NCBI GenBank assembly: GCA_009786275.1
Contig: WQTL01000403.1
Span: forward strand, 1-7,189
Source of the DNA: Bacillota bacterium
GTDB lineage: Bacteria; Bacillota; Clostridia; Oscillospirales; Acutalibacteraceae
Direction of reading: 5' to 3'
DNA length: 7,189 bases
Shown piece after piece: positions 1 through 5,152 of this stretch; the stretch's first letter is position 1; the number at the start of each line of letters is the position of its first letter. Position numbers and translations under genes: made by a program. The notes under the pieces were generated by a model. That model did not search any database. It was not told the DNA's origin and worked only from the letters and a program-made list of their open reading frames with translations.

Positions 1-480
1 CTCGATCACGCTGCGCTCCAGGCGGCTGAGCTGCGAATGCATGGCCTCCATGATGCGCCGGGTCTCCTCCATGGCCGCGAAGATGTCCTGGGGGTCCATC
101 CCCCGCGCCCCGGGGATCAGGAAGTCCTCCGGCAGCGCCTCCTCCCACACCCTGGCGCTGCGGCGCATGGCCGAGGCCACGCGGTGGCTCACGCATACGG
201 ACACGTAGGTGCGGAAGCTTGCGCCCTTCCCCGGCTGGAAGCTGGAAACCGCGCTGAGAAAGGCCAGCTTGCCCTCCTGCAGCAGGTCCTCCCGGGAGCC
301 CAGGCGGCCCTTGCCGGGGTGGGCGAGCGCGAACTCCACCCGGGCATGGATGACCGGCAGCGTGCGCTCCAGCAGCAGGCCGAAGGCATCGGCGCTGTTT
401 TCGCTGCCATCGCCGCGCTGGATAACGGCCACGAGGGCCTCGTCGCTGCTTGCAGCTAAGCTGTCGGCGGGCAAATCCAT
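1..480 (-). CDS. RNA polymerase sigma-70-family factor, SigH-like (3' end beyond window)
   Basis: The first 160 residues of a sigma factor can be read; the frame stays open at position 1, so the C-terminus is outside the window. Residues about 12-105 look like sigma region 2. They begin SDEALVAVIQRGD, contain the core-binding stretch REDLLQEGKLAFLSAVSSF, and continue with ASFRTYVSVCVSHRVASAMRR, where the -10 element is melted and recognised. After a short linker, LSRLERSVIE at 150-160 matches the start of region 4. The order and spacing resemble the SigH/Spo0H group rather than ECF factors, but the exact paralogue and regulon cannot be set from this fragment. The ATG at 478-480 is favoured: AAGG lies 6 nt upstream (487-490), and an in-frame stop precedes it with no other start. 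A strong promoter sits just upstream, so it is probably transcribed independently of ligD, which ends 125 bp upstream on the same strand. Confidence 0.88.
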   Translation of the reverse strand, partial: MDLPADSLAASSDEALVAVIQRGDGSENSADAFGLLLERTLPVIHARVEFALAHPGKGRLGSREDLLQEGKLAFLSAVSSFQPGKGASFRTYVSVCVSHRVASAMRRSARVWEEALPEDFLIPGARGMDPQDIFAAMEETRRIMEAMHSQLSRLERSVIE

Positions 481-516
481 GGCAAACCTTAAGCCTTTCC
501 AAACGGCTACAGTTTA

Positions 517-545
517 ATCATACCGTATCGTGAGCGGTTTGTCAA
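517..545 (-). promoter_or_regulatory. Housekeeping sigma-A/sigma-70 promoter for the sigma factor gene
   Basis: On the minus strand TTGACA (540-545) is separated by exactly 17 nt from TATGAT (517-522). That is a perfect -35 box, the optimal spacer and a 5-of-6 -10 box. An A+T-rich tract at about 546-574 lies directly upstream of the -35 and could act as an UP element; it stands out against the GC-rich surroundings. Transcription should start near 510, leaving a leader of about 30 nt before the ATG at 480. No convincing intrinsic terminator for ligD is seen between 605 and 546: the GC-rich stretch there forms only very short stems before the T-rich run. Confidence 0.85.
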
Positions 546-605
546 CAATTATTTTTATGATTTGAAAAAATAATGCAGAAAGGGGGCCGCCCGCCGGGCT
601 TTGCG

Positions 606-2816
606 CTATAAAAGCGCCTGCCCCGCCTCCCAAAACCCCTCCCAGGGGTCCTTCCGGCGCAGGCGCTTCAGCGCTTCGGCCCTGCCGACCCCCGCCGGCG
701 CGACTTTCCCCAGCTCGCCCCAGGCGATGGGCATGGACACCGGCAGGCCTGCCCGCTTGCGCAGCGAGTACGGCGCGGCGCTGGTGGCCCCCCGGGTGTT
801 GCGGATCCAGTCGACGAAAATCCGGCCCCTGCGGCTGGCCTTGCGCACGTTGCCGGTGTAGCGCTCCGGCCAGGTGCGCTCCATGATTTCCACAATGCCC
901 TTCGCGAAATTACGAAAACTCTCCCAGTCCGGGGCGGGGCGGAAGGGCACGACCACGTGGTAGCCCTTCCCGCCGCTGGTCTTCAAAAAGGACTTCAGGC
1001 GCAGCCCGTCGAGGATGCCCTTGAGGTCACGCGCGCCCTGCCGCACGGCCTCCAAATCCAGGCCCTCGTCGGGGTCCAGGTCGAAGACCATCACGTCGGG
1101 CTTTTCCGGCTGCGCCGCGCGGCTGCCCCAGATATGGAACTCGATGGTGTTCCTCTGCACCTCGGTGAGTAGCCCGGCGATGTCCCCGATGGCGTAGTAG
1201 CTCTCCTTGTCGTCGTCCGGGTGCTTTTTGAAGAAGCACTCGCCGTCCGTCCCGCCGGGGCAGCGCACCGTACTGAGATACCGCCCGCTCACATAGGGCA
1301 GCATGCGCGGCGCGGCCTTTTGATAGTACAGGGCTAAATCGCGTTTCGTGGTTTCCCCGGAAATTTTTCTGTCCGGGTGCGTGATTTTTACGCCCTCAAT
1401 GACGCAATCGTCCACCTGCGCCTCATCCTCTCTCTTTACTTCCGTGATATTTTTGTCCGTGCGCAAACCCTTGAACTTCGCCTGGCGCAGCAGGCCCTCG
1501 CGGGTCCACTCGGCAAAGGCGATTTCGGCGGCGTACCTGGCTTGAAGCCAATGGATTGTTTCGCCCGCCCGCGCCTTCGGGGCTTCCCGGAAGGGGGGCG
1601 TTTTCCGTATGATGGGCTTGAATTTCGCCTCGAGCTCCGCCATGTCGCGCCGCGAAAAGCCGCCCGCGCGCCCGCAGCAGACCAGCGCGCCCTCCCGGTA
1701 CACCCCCAGCAGTAGCGAGCTGACGCCCTCCGTCCGCTTGGCCGAAATGGTGTAGCCGCCGACGACGAACTCCTGCCGCGCCGCGCACTTGAGCTTCACC
1801 CAATCGCCGCCCCGCGTGCCGGTGTAGGCCGAATCCGCCCGTTTGCCGACGACGCCCTCCAGCTTCGCGCCCCGGGCCGCCTCCAGCAGGGCCTCGCCCT
1901 GCCCCTCGATATGCACGCTGTAATGCAGGGGCTCGGGCGCGTTCGCAAGCAGCCGCGCGAGCGTTTCTTTTCGCTTAACCAGGGGCAACGGACGCAGGTC
2001 CGCGCCGTCCAGAGCAAGTATATCAAAAATAATATATTGCAGGGACTTGCCCGCCGGGTTTTTGAGATAGCTCTGCAGGGCCTGGAAATCCGGGCGGCCG
2101 GCGCTGTCGGCCACGGCCATTTCGCCGTCGAGCACCATGGCGCGCCCGCCCGCGAATGCGGTCAGCGCCTGCGCCGCGGGCCGGAATTTGTGCGCGTAGT
2201 CGCTGCCGCTGCGGGTCAGCAGGCGGGCCTTGCCGTTCTCCACGAAGCTGAGGATGCGATAGCCGTCGTATTTCAGCTCGTAGAGCCAGCCGTCGCCTTC
2301 GGGGATGGTTTGCACAAGCTTGGCGAGCTGGGGGTCCGCGCTTTGGAATGGGTTTTGCGCAGGGACGTCCGGAGGCCGTCCCCTACGATCATCCTCTTTG
2401 ATCAGCAGCCAATTCTTACCCTCCATGCGCACCAGTGTCCAGGCCCCGGTGAGCTTCTTGCCGTGGAGCACGAACTTGACGCTGCCTTCTTTCATATCGA
2501 GGGGCTCGTAGGTTCCTTCATCCCAGATGGACACCGTGCCCGCGCCGTATTGCCCCGGGGGGATGGTCCCCTCGAAATGGCGGTACTCCAGAGGGTGATC
2601 CTCCACCTGCACGGCCAGGCGCTTCTCCGTGAGCGACGGCCCCTTGGGCACGGCCCAGCTCTTCAGCGCGCCCTCCCACTCCAGGCGGAAGTCGTAGTGT
2701 TCCCGGCGGGCGAAATGGTGCTGGATGACGTAATGGAGCTGCTTGCCGGACTTGGCGGGCTTGCCCGCGGGTTCGTTGGTGATGGTAAAATTTCTCTTTT
2801 GATTGTATGCGTTCAT
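606..2816 (-). CDS. ligD: ATP-dependent DNA ligase D (phosphoesterase-ligase-polymerase)
   Basis: This is the NHEJ end-processing and sealing enzyme, 736 aa from the ATG at 2816. Domain order is PE-LIG-POL. Phosphoesterase, about 15-135: HHFARREHYDFRL and VEDHPLEY retain the His/Asp/Arg/Tyr set of the LigD 3'-phosphoesterase (H34, H40, D42, R44, H74, Y78). Ligase, about 163-455: adenylated lysine K182 in ELKYDGYR, LDGE at 230-233, FDIL, EGVVGKR at 320-326, WVKLK at 339-343, then an OB fold ending in FKGLR. Polymerase (archaeo-eukaryotic primase type), about 470-736: FDLDP with D579 and D581, SGGKGYH at 614-620, and VDW with D669. All three active sites look intact. An in-frame ATG two codons upstream (2822) is equally possible; GGGGA lies 4 nt before that one and 10 nt before the chosen ATG. 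Longer readings up to 2900 would run into ku and add no domain sequence. It is divergent from ku, its functional partner. The stop is TAG at 606-608. Confidence 0.95.
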   Translation of the reverse strand: MNAYNQKRNFTITNEPAGKPAKSGKQLHYVIQHHFARREHYDFRLEWEGALKSWAVPKGPSLTEKRLAVQVEDHPLEYRHFEGTIPPGQYGAGTVSIWDEGTYEPLDMKEGSVKFVLHGKKLTGAWTLVRMEGKNWLLIKEDDRRGRPPDVPAQNPFQSADPQLAKLVQTIPEGDGWLYELKYDGYRILSFVENGKARLLTRSGSDYAHKFRPAAQALTAFAGGRAMVLDGEMAVADSAGRPDFQALQSYLKNPAGKSLQYIIFDILALDGADLRPLPLVKRKETLARLLANAPEPLHYSVHIEGQGEALLEAARGAKLEGVVGKRADSAYTGTRGGDWVKLKCAARQEFVVGGYTISAKRTEGVSSLLLGVYREGALVCCGRAGGFSRRDMAELEAKFKPIIRKTPPFREAPKARAGETIHWLQARYAAEIAFAEWTREGLLRQAKFKGLRTDKNITEVKREDEAQVDDCVIEGVKITHPDRKISGETTKRDLALYYQKAAPRMLPYVSGRYLSTVRCPGGTDGECFFKKHPDDDKESYYAIGDIAGLLTEVQRNTIEFHIWGSRAAQPEKPDVMVFDLDPDEGLDLEAVRQGARDLKGILDGLRLKSFLKTSGGKGYHVVVPFRPAPDWESFRNFAKGIVEIMERTWPERYTGNVRKASRRGRIFVDWIRNTRGATSAAPYSLRKRAGLPVSMPIAWGELGKVAPAGVGRAEALKRLRRKDPWEGFWEAGQALL
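2361..2384. repeat. Palindromic element inside the ligD interdomain linker
   Basis: GGGACG (2362-2367) and CGTCCC (2377-2382) form an inverted repeat around a 9-nt centre that starts with the self-complementary TCCGGA. On the minus strand it is preceded by CGTA, giving a CGTAGGGGACGG opening like the TGTAGAGACG opening of the array at 3688-3807. It encodes the polar stretch RRGRPPDVPA between the phosphoesterase and ligase domains, where extra residues would be tolerated. It resembles a REP-type palindrome accommodated in frame. That is inference, because only this one copy of the sequence is visible. Confidence 0.4.
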
Positions 2817-2827
2817 ACACATACTAT
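2799..2827 (+). promoter_or_regulatory. ku: Candidate ku promoter in the ligD-ku divergent region
   Basis: TTGATT (2799-2804), a 17-nt spacer and TACTAT (2822-2827) give a 4+4 match to a housekeeping promoter upstream of ku. The same place also reads CATACTA (2820-2826), which fits the -10 consensus known for the forespore factor sigma-G; ykoU/ykoV, the B. subtilis ligD/ku genes, are sigma-G dependent. No GHATR-type -35 lies at the right distance, so the sigma-G reading is weak. Either promoter would begin transcription at about 2833, almost on top of the ribosome binding site. Confidence 0.3.
2804..2819. repeat. Perfect palindrome over the ligD start codon, operator-like
   Basis: TGTATG and CATACA form perfect 6-bp arms around the 4-nt centre CGTT. 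The right arm contains the complement of the ligD ATG (2814-2816). The whole palindrome lies inside the spacer of the candidate ku promoter, so a bound protein could affect both divergent genes. No regulator is identified, and a 6-bp-arm palindrome can arise by chance. Confidence 0.4.
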
Positions 2828-2832
2828 CCCCA

Positions 2833-2840
2833 GGGAGGGG
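2833..2840 (+). promoter_or_regulatory. ku: Ribosome binding site fixing the ku start
   Basis: GGGAGGGG lies 7 nt before the ATG at 2848. This strong purine-rich site selects that ATG over the in-frame ATG at 2803, whose extra 15 residues do not resemble Ku and would overlap the ligD coding sequence. Confidence 0.75.
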
Positions 2841-2847
2841 TGCATCT

Positions 2848-3645
2848 ATGCCCGCGCAAAAAAGCGTACTATCCTTCGGCCTGGTGGCCATTCCGATCAC
2901 GCTGCATGTGGCCGTGCAGGAGAGCGGCGTGGGCTTCCATCAGCTGCACAGGGAGGACCAGCGCCGCATCCGCTATAAGAAGGTCTGCGAGGGCTGCGGC
3001 AGGGAGGTCAAACAGAGCGACATCGTCAAGGGCTACGAGTTCGAGAAGGACCGCCACGTGGTCGTCACCGACGAGGAACTCGAGGCCATCAAGACGGAGA
3101 AAGAGAAGGCCATCCAGATCCTGCATTTCGTGGAGCCCGGCGAGCTCGGCAGCGTAAGCTACGCCGGGGCGTACTACGCCCTGCCGGGGCCGGGCGGCGA
3201 AAAGGCCTTCGAGCTGCTGCGGCGCGCCCTGATCGACGAGGGCAAGATCGCGGTGGGAAAGACCGTGCTGGGCGCGAAGGAGGCGCTCATGGCCGTTTTG
3301 CCCACCGAGGCGGGCCTGACGGTGCAGTCCCTGTACTTTGCCGACGAGATCAGGGAGCCGCCCGCGCCCCTGGCGGCGCCGAAGATCGCCGCGCAGGAGC
3401 TCGCCATGGCCCGCAAGCTGGTGCAGTCCATGGACGCGCCCTTCGACCCGGCGTCGTACAGGGACGAATACCAGGCCAAGCTGAAAAAGCTCCTGGAGAG
3501 CAAAATATCCGGCGAGGGCTTCCCCCCGGCGGCGCATGTAAAATCCGGGCAAGTGAACGTGACGGATTTGATGGAGGCCTTCCGGCAAAGCATAGAGCAG
3601 GCGGGGACGAAGGCGAAAGCGAAGGGGAAAGCGAAGAAGGGTTGA
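2848..3645 (+). CDS. ku: Non-homologous end-joining protein Ku
   Basis: This is a bacterial Ku homodimer subunit, 265 aa, within the usual range for the family. Ku rings thread onto double-strand ends and recruit and stimulate LigD. The N-terminus, KSVLSFGLVAIPITLHVAVQ, is the typical opening strand of the Ku core. RIRYKKVCEGCGREV, about 39-53, is the conserved segment with a CxxC pair. GYEFEKDRHVVVTDEEL, the following ILHFVEPGEL and YYALPGPGGEKAFELL are also standard core motifs. The stretch from about 180 to 248 (AQELAMARKLVQSM through VNVTDLMEAFRQSIEQ) is the helical C-terminal part. The protein ends in a lysine-rich tail (about 250-265), the basic extension that in other bacterial Ku proteins aids DNA binding or threading. 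It is divergent from ligD with about 31 bp between starts, and convergent with the ECF S-component gene. The palindromic array at 3688-3807 follows its stop. Confidence 0.95.
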   Translation: MPAQKSVLSFGLVAIPITLHVAVQESGVGFHQLHREDQRRIRYKKVCEGCGREVKQSDIVKGYEFEKDRHVVVTDEELEAIKTEKEKAIQILHFVEPGELGSVSYAGAYYALPGPGGEKAFELLRRALIDEGKIAVGKTVLGAKEALMAVLPTEAGLTVQSLYFADEIREPPAPLAAPKIAAQELAMARKLVQSMDAPFDPASYRDEYQAKLKKLLESKISGEGFPPAAHVKSGQVNVTDLMEAFRQSIEQAGTKAKAKGKAKKG

Positions 3646-3699
3646 TATTTATATGCTCCCCCCGGTGCTGCGGCAAGTATGTTTATATGTAGAGACGCA

Positions 3700-3733
3700 C
3701 GGCAGTGCGTCTCCGCACAAATGCCGGTTTTTT
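3700..3733 (+). terminator. Probable intrinsic terminator of ku within the repeat array
   Basis: CGGCA (3700-3704) pairs with TGCCG (3722-3726), and the adjoining GTGCG (3705-3709) pairs with CGCAC (3714-3718). This gives a 10-bp GC-rich stem with a TCTC loop and an AAA bulge. A G and six T follow (3728-3733). It lies 55 nt after the ku stop in the ku direction. The fold competes with the GAGACGCAC palindrome, since both use the same bases. Confidence 0.6.
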
Positions 3734-3749
3734 CGGGAGACGCACGGCA

Positions 3750-3778
3750 GTGCGTCTCCGCACAAATATCAGTTTTTT
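3750..3778 (+). terminator. Weaker second terminator-like unit in the array
   Basis: The 45-bp repeat of the unit above keeps the inner stem GTGCG (3750-3754) with CGCAC (3759-3763) and the T6 run (3773-3778). Its outer arm reads TATCA instead of TGCCG, which destroys most of the outer pairing. It may act as a backup terminator. On the minus strand the same runs are A, so the array offers no T-tailed terminator for the operon converging from the right. Confidence 0.35.
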
Positions 3779-3818
3779 CGGGAGACGCACTGCCGTGCGT
3801 CTCTACAGACAAATTGCC

Positions 3819-4316
3819 CTACACCCTCCGCTTCAGCCCCGCCTTGTCCATCGCCAACCCCAGCAATACAAACAGCGCCGCGCTGCCCGCCGTTTGCAGC
3901 AAATTGAAGGGCAGCGTCAACAAAGCCGCCGCCCGGCTGGCCATGATCCACTCGGCCAGGAAATAGCCGCCCAAAGTGATGGCGGCGGCAGGCAGCAGGG
4001 CCAGGGCGTTGCGCGGGCATACGATCTTATCTTTTTTCGCGCTGAAAAGCAACGCGATGCAGGTTTTGATGATCACGGAGGGGAGGGCATAGCGCACCGC
4101 GTCGGTGAGCAAATCGGCCAGGCCCGCGCCAATGGCCCCCGCCAGCGCGGCATAGGGCCCCGGCAGCAGGCAGGCCGCCAGGAAGATCAGCGAGTCGCCG
4201 AAATGCAGGTAGCCGCTGGAGCCGGGCAGGGGGATATGGCCGACATAGGCGGTGAACACAATGATAAGCGCCGCCAGCAGGGCGGTCATCACGGGATATC
4301 GAAGCTTCTTGCTCAC
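3819..4316 (-). CDS. ECF-type transporter S component, probably for a vitamin B6 compound
   Basis: This is a 165-aa, almost entirely hydrophobic protein with about five or six membrane segments: roughly 7-26, 41-55, 57-71, 78-91, 105-124 and 131-155. It ends in a short basic tail. The stretch YLHFGDSLIFLAACLLPGP, followed by GAIGAGLADLL and YALPSVIIKTCIALLF, matches the substrate-binding S components of energy-coupling-factor vitamin transporters. Such proteins work with a shared T subunit and two ATPases, none of which are in this window. The GTG start at 4316 overlaps the kinase stop as GTGA, and AAGGAG sits 8 nt upstream. Longer frames reaching 4553 add residues that merely shadow the kinase gene. 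Substrate is inferred from the neighbour: with pyridoxal kinase just upstream, uptake of pyridoxine, pyridoxal or pyridoxamine is the best guess. Another vitamin precursor such as hydroxymethylpyrimidine is possible. Confidence 0.8.
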   Translation of the reverse strand: MSKKLRYPVMTALLAALIIVFTAYVGHIPLPGSSGYLHFGDSLIFLAACLLPGPYAALAGAIGAGLADLLTDAVRYALPSVIIKTCIALLFSAKKDKIVCPRNALALLPAAAITLGGYFLAEWIMASRAAALLTLPFNLLQTAGSAALFVLLGLAMDKAGLKRRV

Positions 4317-5152
4317 GTCAGTAACTCCTTCAGGTGCGGCTCGAACGGGACGCCGTGCTCCTTGGGGCATGAAAGGCGCGCGGCTTCGGCCAGGGAGGCC
4401 TCGAGGAAGCGCATGGCCCGCCGCACGGAAATGTCGAGGCTGCCGCCCCGCAGCAGGCCGCCGCACAGCGCCGAGGCGAACAGGTCCCCCGTGCCCGACC
4501 ACGAGCCCGCTATGGCGGGGGATTCGTAGACCGTCAGCGCGCCGTTTTGCCATGCCGCGTTGCAGACGGAACTCCCTCTATGCCAGCCGGTGACGACGAC
4601 AATGGGCGCGGGCAGGTTCGCGCATATTTGTTTGAGGGCATTCTCCTGCTCGCAATCGGAGCCATGCAGGAATACATCGTAGGGCGTGCCGGTGAGCAGG
4701 CAGGCCTCGGTGACGTTGGGGGTGAGCACGTCCGCCCGGGCGGCGAAATCGCGCATGGCGCCGCAGAAAATCTCGCCGAAACAGGGGTAGCGCGCGCCGT
4801 CGTCGCCCATCACGGGGTCGGCCAGCAGGAGGGTGCCCGGCGCGCGGAAGGCGTCGATGATGGCCCGCGCGGCGGCGAGCTGCTCGATAGTGGACATGAA
4901 GCCCGTGTAGATGCCATCGAGCGTGACGCCGTGCGCCTTCCACAGGGCGGGGTATTCCCGCAGCAGGGGCTCGCAATCCAGAGCCGCGAAGCGAGGAAAG
5001 CCCGTCTGGTTGGTGAAGACGGCGGTGGGGACGGGGCAGCACTGGACGCCCATCACGGAAAGCACCGGCAGCGCCGCCGCAAGCGAGCAGCGCCCCAGCC
5101 CGGAGATATCCTGTATGACGGCGACGCGTTTATTCATCATCATTTTTTTCAT
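4313..5152 (-). CDS. pdxK: Pyridoxal/pyridoxamine kinase
   Basis: This ribokinase-fold enzyme phosphorylates B6 vitamers with ATP, the trapping step of B6 salvage. It is 279 aa as given, a typical length. QDISGLGRCSLAAALPVLSVMG (14-35) and VPTAVFTNQTGF (41-52) are the substrate-side motifs of the PdxK/PdxY group. ADPVMGDDG (111-119) and LTPNVTEACLLTG (143-155) follow. GSWSGTGDLFASAL (216-229) holds the anion hole and catalytic base D223. The start is uncertain: ATG codons at 5152, 5143, 5140 and 5137 are all in frame, none with a clear Shine-Dalgarno site. All lie inside the end of the upstream membrane-protein gene (TAA at 5130-5132), so translation is probably coupled. The ATG at 5137 would leave only an 8-bp overlap. 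The stop TGA at 4313-4315 overlaps the next gene. Whether pyridoxal, pyridoxine or pyridoxamine is preferred cannot be read from sequence; the symbol is by family. Confidence 0.92.
   Translation of the reverse strand: MKKMMMNKRVAVIQDISGLGRCSLAAALPVLSVMGVQCCPVPTAVFTNQTGFPRFAALDCEPLLREYPALWKAHGVTLDGIYTGFMSTIEQLAAARAIIDAFRAPGTLLLADPVMGDDGARYPCFGEIFCGAMRDFAARADVLTPNVTEACLLTGTPYDVFLHGSDCEQENALKQICANLPAPIVVVTGWHRGSSVCNAAWQNGALTVYESPAIAGSWSGTGDLFASALCGGLLRGGSLDISVRRAMRFLEASLAEAARLSCPKEHGVPFEPHLKELLT
4325..4330 (-). promoter_or_regulatory. Ribosome binding site fixing the GTG start of the S component
   Basis: AAGGAG on the minus strand lies 8 nt before the GTG at 4314-4316, inside the last codons of the kinase gene. 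It is the clearest Shine-Dalgarno site in this operon and supports both the GTG start and translational coupling across the GTGA overlap. Confidence 0.75.

Larger units (their letters stand above)
3688..3807. repeat. Palindromic repeat array with 26-bp outer inverted repeats
   Basis: Three 22-bp palindromes sit at an exact 45-bp period (3692-3713, 3737-3758, 3782-3803). Each is GAGACGCAC, a 4-nt loop, then GTGCGTCTC. The loop is GGCA in the first two and TGCC in the third, so the third copy is inverted. TGTA before the first copy and TACA after the third extend the outer ends to perfect 26-bp inverted repeats (3688-3713 and 3782-3807). The two 23-nt spacers (3714-3736, 3759-3781) are identical except for three transitions. 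The array lies between the convergent ends of ku and the ECF S-component gene. It has the look of a REP/MITE-like dispersed element. Because 45 is divisible by three, reading frames across it encode 15-residue repeats, which I consider spurious. Confidence 0.85.

Noticed and set aside
37..517. Plus-strand open frames at 37-459 and 209-517
   Set aside because: They are antisense to the sigma factor, whose minus-strand frame shows clear region 2 motifs, an RBS and a promoter.
603..617. GCGCT-5 nt-AGCGC hairpin at the ligD stop as a terminator
   Set aside because: The stem is only 5 bp and is followed on the minus strand by AAAGCCC, not a T-run, so it does not qualify as an intrinsic terminator.
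2817..2900. 28-residue N-terminal extension of ligD and a ligD promoter within the start of ku
   Set aside because: The added residues show no LigD similarity and would overlap the ku start. No -35/-10 pair on the minus strand here was convincing.
1911..2978. 355-residue plus-strand open frame
   Set aside because: It is antisense to ligD and runs into ku in another frame. The sequence has the usual shadow composition and no motifs.
2986..3001. CxxC pair in Ku as a zinc site
   Set aside because: Only one CxxC pair is visible, which is common in bacterial Ku of this type and not enough to claim a metal site.
3653..4529. Frames reading the repeat array as a protein with 15-residue repeats (ETHGSASPHK-like), on both strands
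   Set aside because: The periodicity comes from the 45-bp palindromic DNA unit being divisible by three. The frames have no RBS and run into the antisense of real genes.
4317..4553. 79-residue N-terminal extension of the ECF S component
   Set aside because: The extension is Arg/Pro/Ala-rich and only shadows the kinase gene. The GTG at 4316 has an ideal AAGGAG and a GTGA overlap.
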